From an archaeon (GTDB lineage Archaea; Thermoproteota; Nitrososphaeria; Nitrososphaerales; CADDZS01), in the NCBI GenBank assembly GCA_021806865.1, contig JAKAPU010000024.1, positions 1 to 24,403 on the forward strand: a DNA stretch of 24,403 nucleotides, written 5' to 3'. The notes beneath the pieces are model-generated. The model was not told where the DNA came from. It searched no databases and saw nothing but the letters and a program-made list of their open reading frames with translations. Positions 1-6,438 of the stretch are shown piece by piece. Positions within the stretch are counted from its first letter, which is position 1. Each line of letters begins with the position of its first letter. The translations under genes and the position numbers were made by a program.

Positions 1-50
1 GGGGGGAGGTCACCCGACCGCGGCTTCGATTGCCGGTGCCGCGGACCCCC
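1..50. other. GC-rich inverted-repeat element at window edge, possibly end of a structured RNA
   Basis: These 50 bases are far richer in GC than what follows. A perfect 7-bp inverted repeat (18-24 with 38-44) encloses 13 nt, and the G-run at 1-6 can pair with the C-run at 46-50 around it. Nested GC-rich pairing directly before an AT-rich promoter region suggests the end of a non-coding RNA, or a hairpin terminator of an upstream gene. I do not recognise a family. Only the pairing is seen; its role is inferred, and the element may continue outside the window. Confidence 0.3.
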
Positions 51-90
51 AGACAATCGAAACCGAGTTGATATCGTCAATAAAATTGGC

Positions 91-115
91 ATTACAAAAA
101 AAATGGTGATTACAA
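91..115. repeat. Direct repeat ATTACAA x2 upstream of the ECF operon
   Basis: The heptamer ATTACAA occurs at 91-97 and 109-115, 18 bp apart start to start, just upstream of the TATA-like region of the first gene. Repeated short sites here could be operator half-sites, for instance for the flavin regulator encoded at 3997-4686. That link is inference; the tract is AT-rich and chance repeats are possible. Confidence 0.25.
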
Positions 116-116
116 T

Positions 117-136
117 AGATTTATTATCTTTAAAAA
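117..136 (+). promoter_or_regulatory. TATA-like promoter region of the ECF operon
   Basis: An AT-rich stretch contains AGATTTATTAT (117-127), centred about 29 nt before the ATG at 151, and TTTAAAAA (129-136). The first is at the right distance for an archaeal TATA box driving a leaderless or very short-leader mRNA. No convincing Shine-Dalgarno sequence precedes the ATG, which agrees with leaderless initiation. Confidence 0.45.
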
Positions 137-150
137 GTCGCAATTGAGCA

Positions 151-762
151 ATGGACCAATCCGAGAACCTCGAGACCAAGTTAGCTGGTTCGAATACAAG
201 AAGGCTCACTGGCATCGCACTTTTCGCAGCGGTTGCCGTTGTCCTCAATGTTAGCCCACTGAGATTCCCTGCTCCGTATGCACCGTTTCTAATCTACGAA
301 CTCTGGGAAATCCCAATTGTGGCCGTGTTGCTCATCTATGGGCTTTATCCAGCTTTTACCGTGTCGTTGGTCAATACTTTGATCTTACTACTTGTTTTTC
401 CCGGTACCCTTCCCGCAGGTCCATTATACAATTTTATCGCAGTCGTGGTTACTCTCGGATCGGTTGCAGCGGGTCAGGCAATTACAAAATCCGCCAGACT
501 CAGGCCAGCTCTCACAGTCGCTGTTGCAACTTCACTTGCGTTACCCATTCGATCTGCAGTAATGGTTGCTGTGAATTTCATTCTTCTTCCGTTCCCCGCG
601 CCCTTGGGCTATAACATACCTGAGATGGCCACTTTGCCATACTTGCCTCTCATAGCTTTTTTTAACGCTACAGTTGTGCTTTACTCCGTGCCTTTGGGAT
701 ACGCAGTAGTCAAAGCTGTATCCTCCAGATTCCATGCAAGAATGGCGTATGAGATTGGATAG
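151..762 (+). CDS. ECF transporter substrate-binding (S) component, probably riboflavin (RibU-like)
   Basis: Hydrophobic 203-residue membrane protein with about six predicted helices, the size of an ECF S component. Helix 1 carries the AxxxA motif (A23, A27) that contacts EcfT in this family. The region after it (FPAPYAPFLIYELWEIP, residues 39-55) and the PLYNFIA stretch resemble the RibU layout. The S component binds the vitamin in the membrane, and the EcfA1-EcfA2-EcfT module encoded next drives its release inside. Substrate is inferred: the operon is followed by an FAD synthetase and a riboflavin kinase/regulator. Another vitamin (for example thiamine or a cobalamin precursor) cannot be excluded. 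The ATG at 151 is the first start and lies at leaderless distance from a TATA-like box. Confidence 0.75.
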   Translation: MDQSENLETKLAGSNTRRLTGIALFAAVAVVLNVSPLRFPAPYAPFLIYELWEIPIVAVLLIYGLYPAFTVSLVNTLILLLVFPGTLPAGPLYNFIAVVVTLGSVAAGQAITKSARLRPALTVAVATSLALPIRSAVMVAVNFILLPFPAPLGYNIPEMATLPYLPLIAFFNATVVLYSVPLGYAVVKAVSSRFHARMAYEIG

Positions 763-863
763 GTAGCTCAACAAGTAGATCTCCGAGATCACGTTTTGAT
801 ACTAAGACGTCGACCAAGAACTCTAATTACAGACGTAGCAGAATTAGGAGATGCTCCAAAATT

Positions 864-1712
864 TTGAATTTGAAGAAAGTAATCGAGATCAAAGACCTCT
901 CGTTCAAGTACTATGGATCACAAGATTACGTGCTTCGCAATGTTAATCTTGAAATCAATTCCGGAGAAATCGTTCTGATTGCTGGTCATTCGGGTTCGGG
1001 TAAGAGTACGCTGCTTAGAGCCATCAACGGTCTCATTCCGCATCAACATGCCGGAGAATATACTGGGAAAGTTATTGTCGACGAGCTGTTGGTTCTATCG
1101 ACAAGCATGAGCGAACTGGCAAAGAAAGTTGGGTACATCTTTCAAAATCCAGAAAACCAGATTTTCATGTTTGCTGTCGAGCGAGACATCGCATTTGGTC
1201 TGGAGAACTTGGGCTTTTCGAGTCGGGAGATACGTGAAAGAGTGGACTGGGCCATGGATCTTCTTCAGATTCGATCTCTCGCGTTGAAGGCCCCCCACGA
1301 GCTTTCAGATGGACAGAAACAGCGAGTTGCGATAGCGGGAGTTATCGCCATGAAACCCGATATACTCATACTTGATGAACCTACATCATTGCTTGACCCA
1401 TTCACTGCAAAATCACTCGTTGATTTGGTCGAGGATTTGCGCAAGAGACTCGGAATCACGATTCTAATCGTTGAGCACAGATTGGACTTGGTCGCAAAGA
1501 TCTCCGACCGTATGGTGGTTATGGATCGCGGACAAATTGTTTACTCAGGTAGTCCTCGAAACGTTCTTTCAAGCACCGATGTTTCACTATACGGAGTAAC
1601 GGAACCAACCATCGTAAAACTAGCGAAGATGCTTGGTCTTGCAGGAGAGAATGTCCCCATAGACGCGCGAGAACTGGCGGTAGCCATCCGCAAGACCGGT
1701 ATTGGATCATGA
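864..1712 (+). CDS. ecfA1: ECF transporter ATPase EcfA1
   Basis: Cytoplasmic ABC ATPase of 282 residues, one half of the heterodimer powering the ECF importer. Visible motifs: Walker A GHSGSGKST (41-49), Q-loop YIFQNPENQ (Q94), signature LSDGQ (147-151, with Asp for the usual first Gly), Walker B ILILDEP (D171, E172) and H-loop VEH (H205). The Q-loop form FQNPENQ is typical of EcfA/CbiO ATPases. The start is a TTG; an AGGAG lies about 13 nt upstream, and the nearby ATG at 851 is out of frame. A 101-nt gap separates it from the S component, longer than the other gaps of the operon; I see no gene or clear hairpin in it. EcfA2 begins 17 nt downstream. Confidence 0.93.
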   Translation: MNLKKVIEIKDLSFKYYGSQDYVLRNVNLEINSGEIVLIAGHSGSGKSTLLRAINGLIPHQHAGEYTGKVIVDELLVLSTSMSELAKKVGYIFQNPENQIFMFAVERDIAFGLENLGFSSREIRERVDWAMDLLQIRSLALKAPHELSDGQKQRVAIAGVIAMKPDILILDEPTSLLDPFTAKSLVDLVEDLRKRLGITILIVEHRLDLVAKISDRMVVMDRGQIVYSGSPRNVLSSTDVSLYGVTEPTIVKLAKMLGLAGENVPIDARELAVAIRKTGIGS

Positions 1713-1729
1713 GGTTGCCATGATAGCCA

Positions 1730-2575
1730 TTGCCTCCAGAAAACCCTGACGATTCCAATGCCGAGGTCGCAGTCTCCTTTGATAGAGTGGATTACAGCCA
1801 CCCCAATGGCAACGTCGCTCTGAGAGGAGTCTCGCTTGAGATAAGACGAGGGGAGCTCATTGCTATTCTCGGAAGCAATGGTGCTGGGAAGACAACACTT
1901 GTGCGCCACATGAACGGCCTCCTAAAACCCACACATGGAAAAGTAACAGTATTTGGAAAAGATACCAAGACAGCGACCTCTGCTTCCCTGTCAAGAAAGG
2001 TGGGTATCGTGTTTCAAAACCCAAACAACCAACTGTTCGCGCAGAGCGTCAAGAGCGAGATCGAGTTCGCCCTAAAGAATTTCAAATTTTCCACCGAATT
2101 GCTTGACACAAGGCTCAAATGGGCGCTCGACACTTTCTCTCTGTCGCAATATGCTGACAGGCCGCCAATGGAACTGAGTGGCGGTGAAAAGAAACGATTG
2201 TGCATTGCCCTGGTTTTGGCATGGGACCCAGATTTGCTCATTTTGGACGAACCAACAGTGGGTCAGGACTCTGAGCAGAAGGAGAGAATAGCAGCTATAG
2301 TCGCCACACTACTTTCGCAAAAAAAGACAGTGGTCTTGGTCACGCACGACGTTGAATTTGTCTGGCCACTTCAACCACGTGTGTTGTTAATGTCGGACGG
2401 CCAAATACTCTCCGACGGCACCGCTCAAGAAGTGCTTTCGAATCTAAGCAAGACATCAGAAGCAAGAGTCCTTGCTCCAGAAATGGTGGAATTTTCGCAC
2501 TTGATAAACTGGCTGCCTCCTCTTCCATCCACAATATTGGAAGCAAAAAACAGGTTGGAGTGCAAGTTGAAATGA
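1730..2575 (+). CDS. ecfA2: ECF transporter ATPase EcfA2
   Basis: Second ABC ATPase of the ECF importer, 281 residues, partner of EcfA1. Motifs: Walker A GSNGAGKTT (48-56), Q-loop VFQNPNNQ (Q96), signature LSGGE (149-153), Walker B LLILDEP (D173, E174) and H-loop THD (H206). The start is the TTG at 1730: an in-frame TAG lies at 1724-1726, so it cannot begin further upstream, and a GAGGT sits at 1712-1716. The last codon and stop overlap the start of ecfT as ATGA (2572-2575), indicating translational coupling. With two different ATPases, an EcfT and a dedicated S gene in one run, this is a complete importer that need not share subunits with other S components. Confidence 0.93.
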   Translation: MPPENPDDSNAEVAVSFDRVDYSHPNGNVALRGVSLEIRRGELIAILGSNGAGKTTLVRHMNGLLKPTHGKVTVFGKDTKTATSASLSRKVGIVFQNPNNQLFAQSVKSEIEFALKNFKFSTELLDTRLKWALDTFSLSQYADRPPMELSGGEKKRLCIALVLAWDPDLLILDEPTVGQDSEQKERIAAIVATLLSQKKTVVLVTHDVEFVWPLQPRVLLMSDGQILSDGTAQEVLSNLSKTSEARVLAPEMVEFSHLINWLPPLPSTILEAKNRLECKLK

Positions 2576-3312
2576 TGTGGATGGCTTCAGGCTTCCTATT
2601 TGTCAGAGGCAAATCCTTCATTCATAGAATGGATGCCAGAGTCAGACTACTATTTGCTCTCTCCCTGTTTTCGGTGAGCCTGGTGAGCCGAAGTATCATT
2701 GAATTATCTTCGATGATACTGCTGATAGCCTGTCTTGCGGCCCTTGCTGGGATTCTGCGCCGGTTTGGCAAATCAATGATATTCACGGCAGTTATTGCTG
2801 TCGTTGCCTTTGTGGTGAACTTGATATTTCCCCCTAGAGACTTTTCACTAGCGGTAGTGTTTGGACTCCGCTTGTTTGCGGTAATCGCGTCTACCTCGAT
2901 ATTCTTCCTGACTTCGACGCCAGACGAGCTAGAACAAGTCATGAAATGGCTGAGACTTCCACCGGACTTTGTTATGGTCTTTGTGATTGCCGTAAGATTT
3001 GTTCCTGTTCTCTTGTTGGATGCGATCCAGATCATGGACGCGCAGAGATCGAGAGGTCTCGAATTCGACAAAGGGAATTTGATACAAAGATTCAGAAACG
3101 CGATACCGGTGTTAGTACCTCTTATTGCTGTGGCGCTGAATCGAAGCATAGATTTGGCCGAAGCGATGGATTCGAGAGCATACGGTGCAAGAAAGAAGCC
3201 CACTTCTCTATACACTCTCACTTTGAGAAGTTCCGACTATCTTGCGCTTGCCGTCAGCATATTGGGGGCAGCATTTGGCCTCTACGTGGCCTTGTTTGTG
3301 CACCTGCTCTGA
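2572..3312 (+). CDS. ecfT: ECF transporter transmembrane coupling protein EcfT
   Basis: Integral membrane protein of 246 residues linking the two ATPases to the S component. The N-terminal half is several hydrophobic helices; the C-terminal half carries the two coupling-helix signatures, QRSRG near residue 160 and DSRAYGARKKP near residue 204, which match the two conserved Ala/Ser-Arg-Gly motifs of EcfT that dock onto the ATPase grooves. The ATG at 2572 is chosen because it overlaps the ecfA2 stop in an ATGA and has a GGAG about 11 nt upstream; an in-frame GTG at 2560 would add four residues. The last helix ends close to the stop. A TATA-like box follows before the next gene, so the operon may end here. 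Confidence 0.9.
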   Translation: MMWMASGFLFVRGKSFIHRMDARVRLLFALSLFSVSLVSRSIIELSSMILLIACLAALAGILRRFGKSMIFTAVIAVVAFVVNLIFPPRDFSLAVVFGLRLFAVIASTSIFFLTSTPDELEQVMKWLRLPPDFVMVFVIAVRFVPVLLLDAIQIMDAQRSRGLEFDKGNLIQRFRNAIPVLVPLIAVALNRSIDLAEAMDSRAYGARKKPTSLYTLTLRSSDYLALAVSILGAAFGLYVALFVHLL

Positions 3313-3325
3313 ATCACGAAATAGA

Positions 3326-3333
3326 CATTTAAG
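3326..3333 (+). promoter_or_regulatory. TATA-like box before the FAD synthetase gene
   Basis: CATTTAAG lies about 34 nt before the TTG start at 3364, in a 51-nt gap. A heptamer AGACATT is repeated at 3323-3329 and 3342-3348, overlapping and following it. This could let ribL be transcribed separately from the ECF genes. The evidence is only position and AT content. Confidence 0.3.
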
Positions 3334-3363
3334 ACCGCAAGAGACATTCGGCATAAAGCGGAG

Positions 3364-4014
3364 TTGTTCGCCAACAACGTGGCCGGAAACGAGTTCAGAA
3401 CAAAGAGGATACTCGCGAAAGTATACGCATCGCAGTTTCTAGTCGATCGGGATCCGATGGAATATTTGCAATCAAGCTTGGAAGTCGACGGCGCAGGGCT
3501 GAAGATTGAGCTTAAAAGGGCACGCCACGAGGGATTAATCTCCTACGAAAGAAATCGCCCAATACTTGCGGAGAAAGCAAGGAAACTCATCGTGGTCGTC
3601 ATGACAGGCGGTGGATTCGATATTATTCATCCTGGTCATGTTGAAACTCTCGAGAGAGCCAGAGCTCTTGGCGACGTGCTGGTGGTGTCGGTCGCAAGGA
3701 ATGCCACCTTTGAGCGCAACAAGAAGAGAAAGCCCATTCACGATGAAACGATGCGGAGAAGAATTGTTGCTTCCATGCGCGCTGTTGACGCAGCGGTTTT
3801 GGGCAGTGAAACTGACATATTCGAGACGGTTCAGCTGATAAGGCCTGACATCATAGCGCTTGGATATGACCAAGCCCACAGCGAAAAAGGAATCAAAACC
3901 GAAGTGTCCAGACGTGGGCTTAATTTGAAAGTGGTTCGCTTACAAAGCACAGTTCCTGAGATAAAAACATCTCGAATCACTGAGACACTGAACAACTCAT
4001 TGACTGACACCTGA
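3364..4014 (+). CDS. ribL: FAD synthetase-like nucleotidyltransferase (RibL family) with N-terminal winged-helix-like region
   Basis: Residues 75-216 are a cytidylyltransferase-fold domain: phosphate-binding motif TGGGFDIIHPGH (81-92, HxGH-type), RKPIHDE, and PDIIALGYDQ (161-170), close to archaeal RibL, which adenylates FMN to FAD. Archaeal RibL is usually about 150 residues; here about 70 extra N-terminal residues form a pattern like a winged helix-turn-helix (helices near 11-26 and 31-39, recognition-like helix 44-56, then EGLISYERNRPIL as wing). The HxGH loop has Gly where TFD-type members have Thr. The start is TTG at 3364; internal starts (GTG 3379, ATG 3457) are possible and the latter would destroy the extra domain. 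The gene ends 18 bp inside the convergent riboflavin kinase gene. Substrate is supported by that neighbour, but other nucleotidyl transfers are possible. Confidence 0.8.
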   Translation: MFANNVAGNEFRTKRILAKVYASQFLVDRDPMEYLQSSLEVDGAGLKIELKRARHEGLISYERNRPILAEKARKLIVVVMTGGGFDIIHPGHVETLERARALGDVLVVSVARNATFERNKKRKPIHDETMRRRIVASMRAVDAAVLGSETDIFETVQLIRPDIIALGYDQAHSEKGIKTEVSRRGLNLKVVRLQSTVPEIKTSRITETLNNSLTDT

Positions 4015-4686
4015 GGTTTGAGTATGGATCGAGACCCTTACTGGGTCTCCGTCCTTGAGACGGAACTTTTGTCTGACGTTGATAGGAGAAATGATTTCCA
4101 AGACAGAATCATCGTGGCTAGTGCGTTCGATGACCAGTACAGCTCCATCTATTTGCTCGTTCAATAAGGCCTTGAAGCATTCGGCGCCGCCAAATGTCCT
4201 CTTGCCGTCCTTGAATCCATCAATGTGTATTCCCTTTGCGGTGCTCAGCTCTCGTCTTATCTTACGATCAACAGCGGATGCCAGTTTTAGGTTCAAAGTT
4301 CCGGGATAGGGCTCAAAACCCAATTTCGAAACAAACTGCTTCTTGTAGCCTTTCAGGGAAACGTAGTAAGCGCCCTCACCCAAACCTGAAAAAATTGTTC
4401 CTGTAACGTTCACCGTCTCCTCTCCTTTCCCAAAGACACGAGCAAGTTCTGAGTACAGGGATTCTCCTGCTGCTATCCCTTCATTTGTGAGCTTCACGTA
4501 AGTCTTTCCACCGCTCCTGATTCTTTCGATCAGACCTTCCTTTTCCATTTCGTCGAGGTGTTTAGAAGCAAGTTGTTGCGATTTCCCAAGTCTTCTAGCC
4601 AACTCTATTGTTGTAACTGAAATCGGTCTTTCCTTCGCCCCCTGTGCGAGAAGGTCGATCAGAGTCGGGATGTGGGATGCCTTCAA
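3997..4686 (-). CDS. rbkR: CTP-dependent riboflavin kinase fused to winged-helix DNA-binding domain (RbkR type)
   Basis: Protein of 229 residues. Residues 1-75 are a winged helix-turn-helix domain (SVTTIELARRLGKSQQLASKHL, then EGLIER as wing). Residues 95-225 are the archaeal CTP-using riboflavin kinase: GEGAYYVSLKGY, LGFEPYPGTLNLKL, RTFGGAECF, and LKDGDPV near the end. It converts riboflavin to FMN. This two-domain order is the RbkR architecture, described in archaea as both kinase and repressor of flavin genes. The TTG start at 4686 has AAGGATGA about 8 nt upstream and no better start. It follows the translin-like gene by 54 nt on the same strand and overlaps ribL tail to tail by 18 bp. Regulation of the ECF operon by this protein is inferred. 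Confidence 0.9.
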   Translation of the reverse strand: MKASHIPTLIDLLAQGAKERPISVTTIELARRLGKSQQLASKHLDEMEKEGLIERIRSGGKTYVKLTNEGIAAGESLYSELARVFGKGEETVNVTGTIFSGLGEGAYYVSLKGYKKQFVSKLGFEPYPGTLNLKLASAVDRKIRRELSTAKGIHIDGFKDGKRTFGGAECFKALLNEQIDGAVLVIERTSHDDSVLEIISPINVRQKFRLKDGDPVRVSIHTQTSGVSQ

Positions 4687-4740
4687 TTCAAATCATCCTT
4701 AACAATTCCAAATTCTATGTTGTCAAGAGATCAGTTGAAA

Positions 4741-5469
4741 TTACTCAGATTCATTGGTTTCAGAAGTCTCCTCATCTAATGGCTCGCTTAACTTGGTTGA
4801 TTTATTTGTGACTATGCGAGTCGTTGATTCGATAGGAGTCTTGCCGAGCCTGATCGCAAGTTCGTTGACAGCGTGGACGAAATCCCTTCTCCTTGCCTCT
4901 TCCGTAACGATTGCTCGAGTGTCCTCTATTAGAATTCGAGCAACGTCGAGTTTTCTCTTGACCCCTTGAGCTATGTGATCATAGACTGCGAAAGGAGACA
5001 CAATGAGGTAGAGGTTTTCCATTGCAGAGAACATCCTCTCCGCATTATCGAACTCGTCCTTCCTTATGCTGTCGTAGACTGAGCGTTTCAGTTCTCCAAT
5101 TACATCAAGCATTCCGAGGACATAAGACGACGGAGTCACGCCTAGCTGTCTTCTGGAAGGCAGTGTCTTTCTGGTTGCTACTGCCAGCATAACTGAACAT
5201 TCGACAAACTCCTGTTCAGGCGTCAGGAGATATCGTGTGAGATCTGATTCTGCAATCTTTCGCAGATCCTCGAGCCTCTGCTTAGCCTCATTCTTCAACT
5301 TCTTTGCTTCAATGAAATTGGAAGTGTGAACGCTAACAATTGTTCTGGCGGAAAGTGAGATTATGTCTCTCGAGTCCTTGATCAATCTCTCTCTTCTTGA
5401 CACAATTGCGTCAAACAGCTTCATAGCCTCCGAAAGCGAAGATTCTACGCCAGTGTAACTCATGAACAT
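4741..5469 (-). CDS. Translin/TRAX-family RNase-like protein
   Basis: All-helical 242-residue protein of the translin superfamily. The stretch QEFVECSVML (86-95) matches the QEYVEA motif of TRAX that supplies two catalytic glutamates (here E87, E90), and VTPSSYVLGMLDVIGELKR (111-129) matches the TRAX VTPxDYLLGxxDLTGELMR block with the third acidic residue (D122). In eukaryotes TRAX is the RNase subunit of C3PO; archaeal homologues assemble into octameric RNA-binding shells. The triad suggests an active Mg-dependent endoribonuclease. The last about 30 residues are polar and Glu-rich. Two ATGs, 5469 and 5463, are possible starts. No Shine-Dalgarno is evident. rbkR follows 54 nt downstream. Natural RNA substrates are not known from sequence. 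Confidence 0.85.
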   Translation of the reverse strand: MFMSYTGVESSLSEAMKLFDAIVSRRERLIKDSRDIISLSARTIVSVHTSNFIEAKKLKNEAKQRLEDLRKIAESDLTRYLLTPEQEFVECSVMLAVATRKTLPSRRQLGVTPSSYVLGMLDVIGELKRSVYDSIRKDEFDNAERMFSAMENLYLIVSPFAVYDHIAQGVKRKLDVARILIEDTRAIVTEEARRRDFVHAVNELAIRLGKTPIESTTRIVTNKSTKLSEPLDEETSETNESE

Positions 5470-5683
5470 TCGAAGGAGAAGACAATCTACTTATCTTCTG
5501 CGGTTGCCAGGAGAAGCAAGCCACTGTTGTGCCTGGTCCCTGGCCGCTATCCGCACACATATTTTCAGAAGGTTTCATTCTATCCTCTGTAGGTTGGGGA
5601 AGAGTTCTTATTGCCTTCAACAATCTTAATTACCGATCGTATTACTCACAAGTGGATCGGTTCAGCACTGGAGCAAACAATCA
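5470..5683. promoter_or_regulatory. Divergent intergenic region with hairpin, TATA-like box and inverted repeat
   Basis: At 214 nt this is the longest gap in the window, between divergent translin-like and acidic-protein genes. It holds a 6-bp perfect stem GCCAGG (5506-5511) / CCTGGC (5539-5544) with CCTGG repeated at 5532-5536, a TATA-like CTTAATTA (5625-5632) upstream of the plus-strand gene, and an inverted repeat CCGATC (5633-5638) / GATCGG (5655-5660) with a 22-bp centre-to-centre distance. The repeat sits just after the TATA-like box, where a dimeric regulator could act. I find no tRNA, no coding frame with family resemblance, and no C/D-box pair. Confidence 0.4.
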
Positions 5684-6091
5684 ATGTCGACTGACTCTCT
5701 TCCAAAGTGGATTGCGGAGGAAATCCGGGAAGCAAAATTCGATCGCGAAGAGGAATGGACTGGTTCTGGCTACATTCTTGACATAAACAAAAAGGATGCA
5801 AAGATTGATGTCCAATTTTACGAGAAGCTACCAGAAGGCCGCTACATTGCGACGCTAGACCTCCCTTCAAAGTTTGACATTGATTCTCTGGAACTCGCAG
5901 TTGTTTACATGTTCAAGTTCAAGTCCTTCAAGGCTTCTTTGAGCGAAAAAGCGGTTACGTTTCTCAAGGAAAAATATGGTCTTACCATGGACGGTGTCTA
6001 CAGATTTGTGCTGATCTCGCTTGAGAAGCTTGATGCAGAGGCCGACTCGCCACCTCGCAGAAGCGAAGAAGAGAGCGAGGAAGAAGAATAG
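5684..6091 (+). CDS. Unknown protein with acidic C-terminal tail
   Basis: I do not recognise this 135-residue protein. Residues 25-85 alternate hydrophobic and polar positions as in a beta-barrel (GSGYILDINKKDAKIDVQF, GRYIATLDLP, LELAVVYMFKFKSF), followed by a helical part (SLSEKAVTFLKEKYGLTMD) and an acidic tail ending SEEESEEEE. A small beta domain plus acidic tail is reminiscent of single-stranded DNA-binding proteins or nucleic-acid partners, but no signature is present and this is speculation. The ATG at 5684 is preceded by no clear ribosome-binding site; a TATA-like box lies about 55 nt upstream. The nuclease gene follows after 14 nt, so the two are probably co-transcribed. There are no cysteines, signal peptide or membrane segment. 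Confidence 0.75.
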   Translation: MSTDSLPKWIAEEIREAKFDREEEWTGSGYILDINKKDAKIDVQFYEKLPEGRYIATLDLPSKFDIDSLELAVVYMFKFKSFKASLSEKAVTFLKEKYGLTMDGVYRFVLISLEKLDAEADSPPRRSEEESEEEE

Positions 6092-6105
6092 CTGGAGAAA
6101 GCTGG

Positions 6106-6438
6106 ATGACGAACTATACTCGAGGTCGAAACCGCGAGTATCAAGTGATGCACTTCCTCCGCGAACATGGCTGGGTATGCAGTCGCAGCGCGATGTCGCA
6201 CGGTCCTGTAGATGTTTTCGCCGCTAAAAGGGGAAGAATACTTCTCATTCAGGTCAAAAGTGGTTCGGCAAGAATCAAGAGGCCAGAGATAAGCATTCTC
6301 AAGAAGTGGGCGGAGGAGTTCGATGCCACTGCGGAGGTGTGGAGCTATAAACAGAAAGGAGTGCTAGAACGCGAGGTTATCAGGGCCAGGAGCGATTTGC
6401 AGGGAATCACTTCTTCTTCTCCGAATCCGCCTGTTTAA
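6106..6438 (+). CDS. PD-(D/E)xK nuclease, archaeal Holliday junction resolvase-like
   Basis: Protein of 110 residues with the layout of archaeal Hjc-type nucleases: RGRNREYQVMHFL helix with E11, GWVCSRSAMSHGPVD (R27, S28, D36), then strand ILLIQVKS (Q49, K51). The second acidic metal ligand, Glu in Hjc (ExK), is Gln here (QVK), as in some Mrr-like members of the superfamily. It could cut branched or modified DNA or be a weaker, altered nuclease. Hjc is usually about 120-140 residues, so length is near normal. The ATG at 6106 has GGAG about 9 nt upstream and lies 14 nt after the acidic-tailed protein, its likely operon partner. Its last 32 bp overlap the small zinc-ribbon gene on the other strand. 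Confidence 0.75.
   Translation: MTNYTRGRNREYQVMHFLREHGWVCSRSAMSHGPVDVFAAKRGRILLIQVKSGSARIKRPEISILKKWAEEFDATAEVWSYKQKGVLEREVIRARSDLQGITSSSPNPPV

Noticed and set aside
20..36. tRNA T-arm-like segment (GCGGC TTCGATT GCCGG)
   Set aside because: The loop fits TTCRANY, but the nearly invariant G53-C61 pair is reversed, one stem pair is a G-G mismatch, and no matching acceptor or CCA context can be shown. The 7-bp perfect hairpin is the simpler reading.
1541..1909. Minus-strand frame of 122 codons spanning the ecfA1/ecfA2 junction
   Set aside because: It is antisense to two ABC ATPase genes with intact motifs and has no recognisable domain.
2622..3221. Long minus-strand open frame of 199 codons opposite ecfT
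   Set aside because: It lies wholly antisense to a well-supported EcfT gene, has low-complexity Ala/Ser/Thr composition typical of antisense shadows, and no family resemblance.
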